This document shows, piece by piece, positions 47,027 through 56,958 of a stretch of 64,000 bases of DNA. The stretch is from NCBI RefSeq assembly GCF_003182595.1, contig NZ_PDNZ01000001.1, forward strand, positions 310,001 to 374,000, in the 5' to 3' direction. The DNA is from Prosthecochloris marina (GTDB lineage Bacteria > Bacteroidota > Chlorobiia > Chlorobiales > Chlorobiaceae). The translations under genes and the position numbers were made by a program. The notes beneath the pieces are model-generated. The model did not search any database and had not been told where the DNA came from. It was given only the letters and a program-made list of their open reading frames with translations. Numbering within the stretch: the stretch's first letter is position 1; every line of letters begins with the position of its first letter.

Positions 47027-48331
47027 GTGATACCACGTTACTCACCGAAAGACATGAAAGCCATCTGGACGGACGAGGCAAAGTTCGAACGCTGGTTAAA
47101 ACTGGAAATAGCAGCTGTAGAGGCACGCGTCGAAGCCGGGGTTGTTCCCCAGGAGGCACTGGACACCATCAAAGAAAATGCAAGATTCAACGTTGATGAA
47201 ATCCTTGAAATCGAAAAAGAGACGAAACACGACGTCATAGCGTTCCTTACCAACGTCAATCAATACGTAGGGCCTCAGTCTCGCTACATCCATGAGGGGC
47301 TCACCTCCTCAGATGTCGGCGATACCTGCCTTGCCATGCAGATGCGCGATGCCGGCAAGATTCTTCTCAAAGATGTAAAAACACTCATCGAAGTACTTGG
47401 GGAAAGAGCGGTTGAATTCAAATACACTCTGGAAATGGGCAGAACCCATGGCATCCATGCCGAACCGACAACCTTTGGGTTGAAACTTCTGCTCTGGCAC
47501 CAGGAAATGCTTCGAAACCAGGAAAGGCTTGAAAGGGCGGTTGAAAACGTTTCCGTAGGCAAAATTTCAGGCGCAGTAGGCACATACCAGCACCTTTCAC
47601 CGGATATAGAAGCCGCTGTATGCAAAAAGCTCAATCTGAAACCCTCACCGATCTCAACCCAGATTCTGCAGCGCGACCGGCACGCAGAGTTTCTTACGAC
47701 ACTTGCGATCATAGCTTCATCAATTGAAAAGTTTTCCGTTGAGTTCCGCCACCTGCAACGTACGGAGGTCAGAGAAACAGAGGAATTTTTCAGCAAGGGA
47801 CAGAAAGGCAGTTCAGCCATGCCGCATAAACGAAACCCGATCACTTTTGAGCGTTTGACAGGGCTTGCAAGGGTAGTTCGCTCGAACTCCATTGCCGGGC
47901 TGGAAAACGTAGCCCTGTGGCATGAAAGAGACATTTCACACTCATCGGTCGAAAGGGTTATCATGCCCGACTCGACGATTGCCCTGTGCTATATGCTCCG
48001 TACCTTTACCGATACCCTTAAAGATCTTCTTGTCTACCCGGACAGGATGAAGGAGAACTTCGACACATCTTACGGACTTACACTTTCGCAAACATTACTC
48101 CTTGCGCTTACAGGAAAAGGACTGAGCAGAGAAGAAGCCTATAAGCTCGTGCAGCGTAACGCCATGAAAAGCTGGGAACAGAAAATCCAGCTTAAAGAAA
48201 ACGTTCTGCAGGATCAGGACATCCTCGAACATGTTTCAGCTGAAGAAATAGAAAAACTCTTCTCATCGGCAAGCATCCTTAACAAGCTTAGAAAAAGCGT
48301 TGACATCATCTTTGTTCGTAACGGGCTCTGA
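47027..48331 (+). CDS. purB: Adenylosuccinate lyase
   Basis: The 434-residue enzyme starts at GTG 47027 ([20 protein letters not shown]). It has the fumarase-superfamily signature [15 protein letters not shown], the segment [12 protein letters not shown] and [14 protein letters not shown]. It cleaves SAICAR and adenylosuccinate in purine synthesis. The length fits the family. Confidence 0.95.
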   Translation: MIPRYSPKDMKAIWTDEAKFERWLKLEIAAVEARVEAGVVPQEALDTIKENARFNVDEILEIEKETKHDVIAFLTNVNQYVGPQSRYIHEGLTSSDVGDTCLAMQMRDAGKILLKDVKTLIEVLGERAVEFKYTLEMGRTHGIHAEPTTFGLKLLLWHQEMLRNQERLERAVENVSVGKISGAVGTYQHLSPDIEAAVCKKLNLKPSPISTQILQRDRHAEFLTTLAIIASSIEKFSVEFRHLQRTEVRETEEFFSKGQKGSSAMPHKRNPITFERLTGLARVVRSNSIAGLENVALWHERDISHSSVERVIMPDSTIALCYMLRTFTDTLKDLLVYPDRMKENFDTSYGLTLSQTLLLALTGKGLSREEAYKLVQRNAMKSWEQKIQLKENVLQDQDILEHVSAEEIEKLFSSASILNKLRKSVDIIFVRNGL

Positions 48332-48394
48332 GAAAATTAACGCCGTTAAGCTTGGTAATATCCGCGAATATTATTAAATTTTGTGCCGTTTTGT

Positions 48395-48427
48395 CCCCGA
48401 ACCGGAGGCAATAAAGAGGGTTCGGGG
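48395..48427. other. Perfect 9-bp hairpin in the purB-rseC intergenic region
   Basis: CCCCGAACC and GGTTCGGGG are separated by 15 nt. No T-run follows on either strand, so it is not a typical intrinsic terminator; it could stop purB transcription weakly or lie in the rnf leader. Confidence 0.4.
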
Positions 48428-48527
48428 TAGCACAGTACATCTCACATTTCACTGTCACCAGCTATCGGACATATTCACGTAACGGAGGTTATTACGCCGA
48501 TAATAACATAGGAGAAGATTATGCTCT

Positions 48528-48923
48528 ATGTATGCTAAAGTGTTGAAAACATATAAGGGAAAAGCAGAAATCGAGATCGTCTGTACCGAAGCTTCAAAAG
48601 AAAATGTGCACTGTGGAGCATGCAGCATGGGGCAAAAGCCCTCTGCGAAACCCCAGACGGTTCTTGCCCAGAACAAAATAGAGGCAAAGCCCGGCGATAT
48701 GGTCGAATGTGATCAGAAAGAGCATGCGGAGGTCAAAGCAGCATTGCTGCTGCTCATCGGCCCGCTGGTACTCTTTATGATAGCGCTTGGAATAGCAAAT
48801 GCCCTGAATCTCGAACTCTGGCAATCATTTCTTTCCGGCGCAGCGGTTCTTGGAGTGACATATATCGTTCTGAGATATTCGCTGAAGAATAAAACGTATT
48901 ACTACATCACAGGAATTAAATAA
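48528..48923 (+). CDS. RseC/MucC-family membrane protein
   Basis: The 131-residue protein has an N-terminal soluble part with a Cys motif (HCGACSMG), a KPGDMVE segment, and two C-terminal transmembrane helices ([18 protein letters not shown] and [13 protein letters not shown]), the layout of RseC. RseC-like proteins occur with Rnf/Rsx complexes that reduce SoxR. It lies 6 nt before rnfB and so likely shares the operon, with a possible role in complex assembly or Fe-S maturation. Confidence 0.82.
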   Translation: MYAKVLKTYKGKAEIEIVCTEASKENVHCGACSMGQKPSAKPQTVLAQNKIEAKPGDMVECDQKEHAEVKAALLLLIGPLVLFMIALGIANALNLELWQSFLSGAAVLGVTYIVLRYSLKNKTYYYITGIK

Positions 48924-48929
48924 CAACGC

Positions 48930-49769
48930 ATGATTAGTGAAGCATTCATACCGGCAGTTGCAAGCCTTGGTTCAGTAGCACTCACACTAGGTCTTATAAT
49001 CTTCTATGTATCCAAAAAATTCTACGTCGAAGAAGATCCCATGGTCGTCATCGTCAATGACATTCTTCCCGGTGTCAACTGCGGAGCCTGCGGTTATCCC
49101 AGTTGCGGGCAGTTCGCCGAGGTTCTTGTCGAAACCAAGGATTCATCGATGTCGTGTCCGGTAGGCGGAGCCGATCTTGCCTCGCAGCTCGGCACGACAC
49201 TTGGAATCACAATGGCTGAACCCAAGCCGATAACAGCCGTAGTACTTTGCCAGGGCGACAACGATACAGCGAAACAAACCGCAGAATATTTGGGAATTCA
49301 GGACTGCTGGGCGGCAACCCAAACCTACGTCGGGCCGAAACAATGTCGCTATTCCTGCATCGGCCTTGGCTCCTGTATCGCATTCTGCGATTTCGACGCA
49401 ATGCGTCTGGAAAATGGCCTTATAGTCATTGACAAAGACCGTTGCACTGGCTGTGCTGCCTGTATTTCGGCTTGCCCGACCGGTGTGCTTGTGATGCAGG
49501 AAAAGAAAGCGGAACGCTACTTTATAGCCTGCAATTCACATGACAAAGGTGCTGCCACAAAGAAAGCTTGTGACGCAGGTTGTATCGCCTGCCAGAAATG
49601 CGTCAAGGTTTGTGAAGACGATGCAATTGTCATCGAGAATTTCCTTGCCAGGATTATTCAGGAAAAATGCACCGCCTGTGGTAAATGCATCGAGGTCTGC
49701 CCGACCAAGGTCAACTGCATTGTCCTTGAGCGGGACCTCAATGAAGTGAAACAAAAAAAAGCCTCGTAA
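48930..49769 (+). CDS. rnfB: Rnf electron-transport complex subunit B
   Basis: The 279-residue protein has an N-terminal membrane helix, the 4Fe-4S motif [16 protein letters not shown] (Cys51, 54, 59), then ferredoxin clusters [12 protein letters not shown] and [12 protein letters not shown], plus two further Cys-rich segments ([23 protein letters not shown]). RnfB takes electrons from ferredoxin for the membrane complex. Confidence 0.95.
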   Translation: MISEAFIPAVASLGSVALTLGLIIFYVSKKFYVEEDPMVVIVNDILPGVNCGACGYPSCGQFAEVLVETKDSSMSCPVGGADLASQLGTTLGITMAEPKPITAVVLCQGDNDTAKQTAEYLGIQDCWAATQTYVGPKQCRYSCIGLGSCIAFCDFDAMRLENGLIVIDKDRCTGCAACISACPTGVLVMQEKKAERYFIACNSHDKGAATKKACDAGCIACQKCVKVCEDDAIVIENFLARIIQEKCTACGKCIEVCPTKVNCIVLERDLNEVKQKKAS

Positions 49770-51095
49770 ATGAAGACATTTAAAACGGGAGGTATACACC
49801 CTCCTGAAAACAAGTTCACTGAAAACAGTCCCATAGAAGAGATGCCAGTTCCGGCAGAACTGGCCATATCTCTCAACCAGCATCTCGGTAAACCGGCTAA
49901 ACCTCTGGTAAAGGTCGGGAGCGAAGTGAAAAAAGGACAACTGATCGGTGAAGCTGACGGTTTTATTTCCGCAAATGTTCATGCAAGCACAAGCGGCAAG
50001 GTTAAAGCCATCAAGCCACATCCTCATCCCGGCGGCCAGTACGCCATGACAGTGTTCATCACAGCTGATGGAAAAGATGAATGGGCTGAAGGACTCGATA
50101 CCGAACCGGCGGACTGGCGGAATTTTTCGAAAGAAGAAATCATAGGCAAGATCAAGCAGGCCGGAATCGTAGGCATGGGCGGTGCCGGATTTCCGACCAA
50201 TGTCAAGCTTTCTCCTCCCCCGGACAAACAAATCGATACCATCATTCTCAATGGTGCCGAGTGCGAACCTTTTCTGACGGCAGACCACCGCCTCATGCTC
50301 GAATCACCGGAAGCAGTCATTGAAGGATTGGAAATCATCACATCACTCTTCTCAGGACAGGCGAAAGCTTACATCGGCATCGAATCCAATAAAAAGGATG
50401 CTATCGCAGTCCTTTCGAAGCTTGCGTCACCAAAAGGCATCGAGGTTGTTTCTTTAAAAACCAAGTACCCCCAGGGTGCAGAGAAACAGCTTATCAACGC
50501 AATTACCGGCAGAACAATAGAACAGGGTGAACTGCCTTTCGACAAAGGATGCCTCGTACAGAATATAGGAACGGCCGTAGCCATTTACGAAGCTGTATGT
50601 AAAAACAAGCCCTTGGTTGACCGTATCGTAACGGTTTCCGGCCTTGAAATCGGACACCCAAAAAACATCCGCACGGTCATCGGCACGAGTTTCAGAGATA
50701 TCTCCCGTTTCTGCGGCGACCCGAAAGAAAGCACAAACCAGATTATTTCCGGTGGCCCTATGATGGGTAAAGCACTTTTCACGCTCGATGTACCGGTTGT
50801 AAAAACCACATCGGGCATTCTTTTTGTCAACAACGCCGGTATTGAAAAAGCACGCGAGCGCACCTGCATCAGGTGTAGTAAATGCGTCGATGTCTGCCCT
50901 CAGGGTCTCGCGCCATGGCTGCTCGCCAATGTTGCTCAAATCCGTGAATTTGACGAAATTCAGCTCCTGGGCCTTGCAAACTGTACGGAGTGCGGCAGTT
51001 GTACCTACGTCTGCCCATCGAAACGCGAACTTGTTCACTGGATCAAGTACGCCAAGGCACTAGTCAATAACCGCCAAAAACGCAAATCAGCTTAA
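49770..51095 (+). CDS. rnfC: Rnf complex subunit C
   Basis: The 441-residue protein begins [15 protein letters not shown], has the nucleotide/flavin-binding [16 protein letters not shown] and [16 protein letters not shown], and ends with two 4Fe-4S motifs, [12 protein letters not shown] and [12 protein letters not shown]. RnfC is the peripheral NADH-binding subunit. It directly abuts rnfB and precedes rnfD by 18 nt. Confidence 0.95.
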   Translation: MKTFKTGGIHPPENKFTENSPIEEMPVPAELAISLNQHLGKPAKPLVKVGSEVKKGQLIGEADGFISANVHASTSGKVKAIKPHPHPGGQYAMTVFITADGKDEWAEGLDTEPADWRNFSKEEIIGKIKQAGIVGMGGAGFPTNVKLSPPPDKQIDTIILNGAECEPFLTADHRLMLESPEAVIEGLEIITSLFSGQAKAYIGIESNKKDAIAVLSKLASPKGIEVVSLKTKYPQGAEKQLINAITGRTIEQGELPFDKGCLVQNIGTAVAIYEAVCKNKPLVDRIVTVSGLEIGHPKNIRTVIGTSFRDISRFCGDPKESTNQIISGGPMMGKALFTLDVPVVKTTSGILFVNNAGIEKARERTCIRCSKCVDVCPQGLAPWLLANVAQIREFDEIQLLGLANCTECGSCTYVCPSKRELVHWIKYAKALVNNRQKRKSA

Positions 51096-51113
51096 AGGCT
51101 CAGTATCACTTCT

Positions 51114-52109
51114 ATGGAATCAGTAAACCTTAAAGTTTCAAATGCACCATTCGTTCGTTCGAAAGACTCGATCGAATCGGTCATGTACAATGTCGCCCTC
51201 GCCCTTGCTCCTGCAACGGTTATGTCGGTGTACCTTTTCGGCATGAAAGCCCTTGTCCTGACGACAGTCTCCATTCTCAGCTGCATAGCTTTCGAATGGC
51301 TTATGGACAAAGCAAGAAACAAACCCAACTCCTGCCTCGACGGCAGCGCTCTTGTTACCGGCCTGCTTCTTGCATTGAACGTGCCGGCGAATCTGCCGCT
51401 CTGGATGGTTGTCGTCGGTTCGTTTATCGCCATTGTAGCCACAAAGCATGTGTTCGGTGGGTTGGGCTACAATGTTTTCAACCCGGCGCTTGTAGCCAGG
51501 GTATTCCTGCTCATTTCGTTTCCGGCAGCAATGACAAGCTGGCCTATACCTGTCCCCTTCTCTCTTGACATGATGGTGGATATGGAAACCGGAGCCTCAC
51601 CTCTCGGCATCCTGAAAACAGATGGAGTTCAAGCCGCGCTCGGTTCACTTTCACTCATGGATGGCTTTTATGGCACGATGACCGGCAGCCTTGGTGAAAC
51701 GTCAGCCCTCGCCCTGCTTGCAGGTGCAGCATGGTTATGGTACAAGAAGTACATCACGATGTACATCCCTCTTACCATTATCGGTTCCGTCTTCTTGTTT
51801 ACCGGTCTGTTTTATCTGATCGACCCGACAACCTATGCGTCTCCGGTTTTCCATATGGTTACGGGTGGATTGATCCTGGGAGCATTTTTCATGGCAACCG
51901 ACATGGTTACTTCTCCGCTTTCCATTCGAGGCCAACTGCTTTTCGGACTGGGTTGTGGACTCCTGACGGCCGTAATCCGCCTCTGGGGAGGGTACCCTGA
52001 AGGAATTTCATTCGCCATTCTTATCATGAACTCTTTCGTCCCGCTTATCGACCGCTGGGATCTTAACGACAGAAAAGCACAACAAAACAAGAAGCCGGAA
52101 ACAAAATGA
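51114..52109 (+). CDS. rnfD: Rnf complex subunit D
   Basis: The 331-residue protein has about nine to ten membrane segments and RnfD/NqrB features such as [18 protein letters not shown] and [18 protein letters not shown]. The covalent-FMN site normally ends in threonine (S/T-G-A-T); here it reads METGASPLG, with Ser162 in its place. It overlaps rnfG by 4 nt. Confidence 0.94.
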   Translation: MESVNLKVSNAPFVRSKDSIESVMYNVALALAPATVMSVYLFGMKALVLTTVSILSCIAFEWLMDKARNKPNSCLDGSALVTGLLLALNVPANLPLWMVVVGSFIAIVATKHVFGGLGYNVFNPALVARVFLLISFPAAMTSWPIPVPFSLDMMVDMETGASPLGILKTDGVQAALGSLSLMDGFYGTMTGSLGETSALALLAGAAWLWYKKYITMYIPLTIIGSVFLFTGLFYLIDPTTYASPVFHMVTGGLILGAFFMATDMVTSPLSIRGQLLFGLGCGLLTAVIRLWGGYPEGISFAILIMNSFVPLIDRWDLNDRKAQQNKKPETK

Positions 52110-52651
52110 GACCAATAATTATCCTTACTATTGTCGGCATACTGAGCGCCACCCTGCTTGCTGTCGTGGAAGACCTCACACGTGAACCTATAGCAGTTGC
52201 CAAAGAGCAGATGAAACGAAAAGCGATCGAACAGATTTTTCCGTTTACCTTTGACAGCCTGAACACGGTTACAACCGAACAAACGACCTTTTACGAAGCC
52301 TATAACCAGGAAAACACACTTGAAGGCATTGCGGTCGAGACCTCTACAGAGGATGGCTACAGCGGACTTATTGAAATCCTGCTCGGAGTCTCTCCCGAGC
52401 AGAAAATCCTTGGCTACAAAGTCCTTTATCACCGCGAAACTCCGGGTCTCGGTGATAAAATCGACAAACCCAAATTCAAAGAGCAGTTCAAGGGGCGCAC
52501 ACTTGAAAATACCAACTGGACAGTTAAAAAGGACGGTGGAGACATCGATGAACTCACTGCCGCCACGATCTCCTCAGAAGCCGTTGCCGATGCCGTCGTC
52601 AAAGGCCTTGAATTCATTAACGAGCAATACCCTAAATCTTCAGCAGAATGA
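52106..52651 (+). CDS. rnfG: Rnf complex subunit G (covalent flavoprotein)
   Basis: The 181-residue protein has one N-terminal membrane helix ([18 protein letters not shown]) and a periplasmic FMN-binding domain: [12 protein letters not shown] and the flavinylation motif [13 protein letters not shown], with Thr154 as acceptor. It moves electrons within the Rnf complex. It overlaps rnfD and rnfE by 4 nt. Confidence 0.94.
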   Translation: MRPIIILTIVGILSATLLAVVEDLTREPIAVAKEQMKRKAIEQIFPFTFDSLNTVTTEQTTFYEAYNQENTLEGIAVETSTEDGYSGLIEILLGVSPEQKILGYKVLYHRETPGLGDKIDKPKFKEQFKGRTLENTNWTVKKDGGDIDELTAATISSEAVADAVVKGLEFINEQYPKSSAE

Positions 52652-53253
52652 ACGAAGCGTTAAATATTTTCACCAGAGGATTTGTCAGGGAAAACCCTGT
52701 AACAAAGATGCTCCTCGGGCTCTGCCCAGTGCTTGCCGTCACAACATCGGCTATCAACGGGCTCGGTATGGGACTGGCGACAACCTTTGTCCTTCTCGGA
52801 TCGAATGTTGTCATAGCCCTGGCATCCAAAGCGATCCCCAACACTGTCAGAATACCATCGTTTATTCTGGTTATCGCGACGTTTGTGACCATTGTCGATC
52901 TGCTGATTCAGGCGTTCTCTCCCGAGCTGAACCAGTCGCTCGGCATCTTTATCCCGCTGATCGTGGTAAACTGTATGATTCTTGGCAGAGCTGAAGCGTT
53001 TGCCAGCCGAAACGGTCTCTGGTACTCGATTATCGATGCTATCGGGATGGGACTCGGCTTTACTTTTGCCCTCCTCCTGCTATCGATATTCCGTGAAGTC
53101 CTCGGTTCCGGAACGATATTCAACATCCCGCTTGTCGGCGAAGATGCAAGTACCATACTTGTCTTCGCACTGCCTCCCGGTGCGTTTGCCGGGCTTGGGC
53201 TGATCATAGCCGGACTCAATTCACTCGAAAAGAAAATGGGAGATAAGAAATGA
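52648..53253 (+). CDS. rnfE: Rnf complex subunit E
   Basis: The 201-residue membrane protein has about six helices and the RnfE/NqrD signatures [43 protein letters not shown] and [13 protein letters not shown]. The ILGRAEAFA cysteine region, VVNCMI, matches the intramembrane Fe-S ligands described for Rnf/Nqr. Both ends overlap neighbours by 4 nt. Confidence 0.95.
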   Translation: MNEALNIFTRGFVRENPVTKMLLGLCPVLAVTTSAINGLGMGLATTFVLLGSNVVIALASKAIPNTVRIPSFILVIATFVTIVDLLIQAFSPELNQSLGIFIPLIVVNCMILGRAEAFASRNGLWYSIIDAIGMGLGFTFALLLLSIFREVLGSGTIFNIPLVGEDASTILVFALPPGAFAGLGLIIAGLNSLEKKMGDKK

Positions 53254-53837
53254 ATGAAATATCGGGACTTCTGCTTGTTATCGTCAGTGCTATATTCGTC
53301 AATAACGTTGTTTTTGCCCGTTTTCTCGGCATCTGCCCTTACCTCGGCGTATCGAGGAAACTGGATACCGCCCTCGGCATGGGCTTTGCCGTAACCTTCG
53401 TAATGACTATCGCCACTGCCATCGGGTACGTACTGCATTACGGGATACTGGTACCCTTCAAAATAGAGTTCATGCAGACGATCATGTTTATCCTCGTGAT
53501 CGCCTCTCTTGTTCAGCTTGTTGAAATCGTTTTGAAGAAAGTGAGCAAGTCACTCTACAACTCGCTTGGGATTTTCCTGCCGCTCATTACCACAAACTGT
53601 GCTATCCTCGGAGTTGCCTTGATTGCCATACAAGAAGATTATTCGTTCGTCACCTCCGTGGTATTCGCCTTTTTCTCGGCAATGGGCTTTATCCTCGCCA
53701 TTCTCCTGTTTGCAGGTATCAGGGAAAAACTCGAAGAAGCCGACGTACCGAAACCCTTCAAAAACGTCCCGATAGGATTCATTTCAGCAGCGATCCTTTC
53801 CCTCGCCTTCATGGGCTTCTCGGGCCTCGTGAAATAA
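53250..53837 (+). CDS. rnfA: Rnf complex subunit A
   Basis: The 195-residue membrane protein has six helices and the RnfA/NqrE motifs [18 protein letters not shown] and [20 protein letters not shown] with conserved cysteines. It is homologous to RnfE in inverted topology. It ends the rnfBCDGEA operon and is followed by an intrinsic terminator. Confidence 0.95.
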   Translation: MNEISGLLLVIVSAIFVNNVVFARFLGICPYLGVSRKLDTALGMGFAVTFVMTIATAIGYVLHYGILVPFKIEFMQTIMFILVIASLVQLVEIVLKKVSKSLYNSLGIFLPLITTNCAILGVALIAIQEDYSFVTSVVFAFFSAMGFILAILLFAGIREKLEEADVPKPFKNVPIGFISAAILSLAFMGFSGLVK

Positions 53838-53868
53838 AGGTTTACAGGAACGTAAAGCGATAATAAAC

Positions 53869-53911
53869 AAAAGGGCCGCCTTCCGAAATCAGGAAGCGGC
53901 CTTTTTGTTTT
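53869..53911. terminator. Bidirectional intrinsic terminator between rnfA and the GNAT gene
   Basis: GGCCGCCTTCC and GGAAGCGGCC form a stem with one bulged base, followed by CTTTTTGTTTT on the plus strand and CCCTTTTGTTT on the minus strand. The GNAT stop codon (53889-53891) lies in its loop. Confidence 0.9.
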
Positions 53912-54521
53912 GGGTTTGAACATCCAGCTCCATTGTCGTAGAGCCACCGAACCCCAAAAGCCATTGTAAATAAGGATATCGTTGAGTTCCGAGGGACCTG
54001 AAACCGACACGTTCATACAATTTCTTGGCTTTGGGGTTGGTGTCTATCACATCAAGACGAACCTTTTCATACCTGTTTTTTTCCGCATAAGCAACCAATT
54101 CTTCCAGCAACTTCCCGCCAATCCCTCCACCCCGATAATCACGATGGACAGCGATCCCATCCATCAACAGCACTCCTTTTTCAGGCGTTCTATCGTAGAA
54201 ACCGAAGATCACGGCAGCCCAACTGCCCGCGACAATCCCCAGTAAAGAAACCAGCTCCTTGTACGTTATCCCCCCGGTAAATGAACCTATTGTGGTGTGA
54301 AAACCTGCAATTCCCACAAGCTTGTCACCAGCAATGGCAACAAAAGCATAGTCACGCTGAAAACAACGCGTCAGGAGAAACCGACGTAGTTTTTCGGAGC
54401 GGACAGCAACCCTGAACTTTCGCCCAAAAGCTTCATCGTAAAGGGAAGCTGCACATTCACGATGTATCTCGGGCAATCCCCGTTGAAAAGATAACTCGTC
54501 GAGGTGTATCATAGATTGCAA
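53889..54521 (-). CDS. GNAT-family N-acetyltransferase
   Basis: The 210-residue protein carries the GNAT core: VHRDYRGGGIGGKLLEELV (acetyl-CoA binding R-x2-G-x-G/A) and DVIDTNPKAKKLYERVGF. The substrate is unknown. The N-terminal part (FAFVAIAGDKLVGIAGFHTT-like strands) is standard. It converges on the rnf operon. Confidence 0.87.
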   Translation of the reverse strand: MQSMIHLDELSFQRGLPEIHRECAASLYDEAFGRKFRVAVRSEKLRRFLLTRCFQRDYAFVAIAGDKLVGIAGFHTTIGSFTGGITYKELVSLLGIVAGSWAAVIFGFYDRTPEKGVLLMDGIAVHRDYRGGGIGGKLLEELVAYAEKNRYEKVRLDVIDTNPKAKKLYERVGFRSLGTQRYPYLQWLLGFGGSTTMELDVQTQNKKAAS

Positions 54522-54600
54522 TGGTCACTCAAGCAGGCTCTGCCTATCGGGTCTCGCACCGTGTACTCAGTCACGCTTTTTCACCATAGACCCTTTTTTA

Positions 54601-55095
54601 TCAGCGCTTTTTAACGCTCATGCAGATTTCAATAATGTGATGTTTTGCAGGATGCTCTTCAGGGTTGTTCAGATAGACCTCGTAACTCGGTCTTGACATA
54701 TCCACCATCTCCTGACCGCTCCTTTGTATCCACTCTGCCAGCATCTCCCATGCTTTACCATACTCTTCCGGGCCTTCCAGTTCCGCATGCATGACAACGT
54801 AACGTCCTCCGGGAAGGACTTTTTTTCGAATATCACCGTCAACCTCGGTACCTGCGGGAATGCTCATACAGCATTCAAGCGTCAGTTCATCAGGCGGTGT
54901 TGTTTCAGGATCATCCTGGTATGCTGATAAAAAAACCGTTTCAGGCCCCATCAATCCTCTCGGCGCAGCCCATTCACCAAGCTTGTTGAACAGGTTCGCA
55001 AAAACCTGAGCATTGCCAACATAGTTACCGGTAAAGGATACACACGCCACATCCCTTTCGGCCAATTCCTTGATTTGCGGTTCTTCGTTTTTCAT
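54601..55095 (-). CDS. GyrI-like/AraC effector-binding domain protein
   Basis: ATG 55095 (MKNEEPQIKELAERDVACVS) is chosen; the upstream extension overlaps the pyrophosphatase gene. The 164-residue product has the two-repeat GyrI-like fold: VACVSFTGNYV, LSAYQDDPETTPPDELTLECCMSI, LPGGRYVVMHAELEG and SYEVYLNNPEEHP. Such small proteins bind ligands or act as gyrase modulators or cyclopropanoid hydrolases; none can be chosen. Confidence 0.82.
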   Translation of the reverse strand: MKNEEPQIKELAERDVACVSFTGNYVGNAQVFANLFNKLGEWAAPRGLMGPETVFLSAYQDDPETTPPDELTLECCMSIPAGTEVDGDIRKKVLPGGRYVVMHAELEGPEEYGKAWEMLAEWIQRSGQEMVDMSRPSYEVYLNNPEEHPAKHHIIEICMSVKKR

Positions 55096-55141
55096 ATTTT
55101 TTTTGTCTTGTTGTACCCGAATTGAACAGCTACAGAATATA

Positions 55142-55861
55142 TCACTTTTCAGCCAATACCTCCTGTTCCGAATAAGCGTCAATTGCCTTCTCCAATACTC
55201 TTCTCGCTTCTTTCTCATCAGCCATACCACCTGATTCCATGACTCCGTAACCTTTGTAATTGGAGAACCAGAGATCAAGAATACGAAGAGCCCCCACATA
55301 ACGATCCTCCAATTCCTCCAGCGACCCGATATCGGCAAAATGAGAATCAAGCATCACCGCAATCAGTTTATCATCCTGTTCTCCTCCATCGAGCATTTTC
55401 AGCATACCGATAAGCCGCGCTTGCAAAACCGTACCTCTGGGCACTGCAGGCCCGAGAACGATAACATCCAAAGGATCACCGTCCCCTCCTTTTTCCTCGG
55501 GGAGCAGCGTGCGCGGAACCATTCCATAATTGCCCGGATAGCCGAGATAATTCACAATACGCGGTTTCTTGTCCTTGAGTTCCAACTCCAGATTGCCGCT
55601 GTTTTTGTTTACCTCCCATTTCTGACTGGTACCTGCAGGGATTTCAACAACTACATGGATATACCCTTTTGAATCTATTGGTCGATAACCGGAATATAGG
55701 TTCTTTGTCCCAGCAAGGGTATATTGATTTTTCAGAACCGGTTCAGACAAATGCCCGGCTGTGCCTCCCGACTGCTTTGGGTTACCGCAATTTATGACTG
55801 CAAAAATGCATGGAAAGAGCAGACACACCTGTAAAGCGCTTTTTCTGTGCCTCATTGTCAT
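55142..55861 (-). CDS. Inorganic pyrophosphatase (family I) with lipoprotein signal
   Basis: The 239-residue protein has family I PPase motifs: YPGNYGMVPRTL, the catalytic GGDGDPLDVIVLGP and DDKLIAVMLDS. Unusually, it begins with a signal peptide and lipobox (PCIFAVINCGNP) and about 40 extra residues, predicting an envelope-anchored enzyme rather than the usual cytoplasmic one. It lies 46 nt upstream of the GyrI-like gene. Confidence 0.87.
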   Translation of the reverse strand: MTMRHRKSALQVCLLFPCIFAVINCGNPKQSGGTAGHLSEPVLKNQYTLAGTKNLYSGYRPIDSKGYIHVVVEIPAGTSQKWEVNKNSGNLELELKDKKPRIVNYLGYPGNYGMVPRTLLPEEKGGDGDPLDVIVLGPAVPRGTVLQARLIGMLKMLDGGEQDDKLIAVMLDSHFADIGSLEELEDRYVGALRILDLWFSNYKGYGVMESGGMADEKEARRVLEKAIDAYSEQEVLAEK

Positions 55862-55947
55862 TTCTCATCGTGAGTTGTCAATATATGCATGTATAAGAAG
55901 CAAACAATTCGGCAAAAGAAAGCTATCTGTAACAAAAAGTTTGCCAG

Positions 55948-56937
55948 TCAGCGGAAACGTAAAGACAAACCACACAAAACCCGCCTGATAATTTCCGCTC
56001 CCAAACGCGATGTCATGCCATCGATGTCCAGTGGAGGTGCTACTTCTACAAGATCAAAACCCGAAAAGAGAGGATGGACAGAAATTCGATCCAAAGCGGC
56101 CAATAGGTCCCATGGACTAAGACCAACCGGATTAGGAACACTTGTTCCAGGAGCATAAGCCTGCTGGATACAGTCAATATCGACAGTGACATAGAGAGCT
56201 TCAACACCTCGTGTTGCTTGTTCAACAGCTTTATCAACAACAGTTTCAAGCCCTTTATTTCTAATGTCTTGCGGTGTATAAAAGCTCCCCCCGTGGTTCA
56301 ATATACTGTTCCGATACTCACGGGAGTACGCAAAATCACCAATGCCTATCTGGACTATATTAGCGGCAGCAACAGGCAAACCATCCATAGATTGTATTTG
56401 TTCCACCCACATGCCGGAATGCTCTCTACCCGGCAAAGCTTTACGAGAATCAAAATGTGCATCAAAATCTATTACACCAACACGCGTTCCCCTGTTTTTT
56501 CTACTCAAAGCACGAATACAAGGATATGAAATCGAATGGTCACCCCCGATTGTCAAAGGAAAAATCCGGTTCTCGAACAATATGCTCATGACTGATTCTA
56601 CTCTATCATGCATATCCTTTATAACATTAGAGGCAATAACATCCCCACAATCAACAAGATGAAGTCCTGAAAAATCCTGATCCAATGCAACACTGTAGGT
56701 AGTTCCTAACTTTAAAGCCTGGCGAATGCTGTCCGGACCGAAACGGGTTCCCGGTCGATAGCTCACGCATCCATCAAAAGGTACCCCGAGCAGCCCGACT
56801 TCAGCATCCGATACTGTACCCCATGGGCGAACTATCTCGGCGATAAAAGTAACGCTGTCATCAGGAACTAAACGTACCCCTCCTGTTGCCAGAATATTAT
56901 TGGGAGTAACCAGCGATGATAGATCTTTGAGCCCCAT
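55948..56937 (-). CDS. Agmatinase/ureohydrolase family enzyme
   Basis: About 329 residues with ureohydrolase metal motifs: TIGGDHSISYP, GVIDFDAHFDSR and VTVDIDCIQQAYAPGTSVPN. These supply the binuclear Mn2+ ligands. The family hydrolyses agmatine, arginine, guanidinobutyrate or guanidine; the substrate is not readable here. ATG 56937 (MGLKDLSS) is preferred; 56952 is possible. It follows the radical SAM gene by 21 nt, implying co-transcription. Confidence 0.88.
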   Translation of the reverse strand: MGLKDLSSLVTPNNILATGGVRLVPDDSVTFIAEIVRPWGTVSDAEVGLLGVPFDGCVSYRPGTRFGPDSIRQALKLGTTYSVALDQDFSGLHLVDCGDVIASNVIKDMHDRVESVMSILFENRIFPLTIGGDHSISYPCIRALSRKNRGTRVGVIDFDAHFDSRKALPGREHSGMWVEQIQSMDGLPVAAANIVQIGIGDFAYSREYRNSILNHGGSFYTPQDIRNKGLETVVDKAVEQATRGVEALYVTVDIDCIQQAYAPGTSVPNPVGLSPWDLLAALDRISVHPLFSGFDLVEVAPPLDIDGMTSRLGAEIIRRVLCGLSLRFR

Positions 56938-56958
56938 GATTAGTTTTCCCAAAACAGA

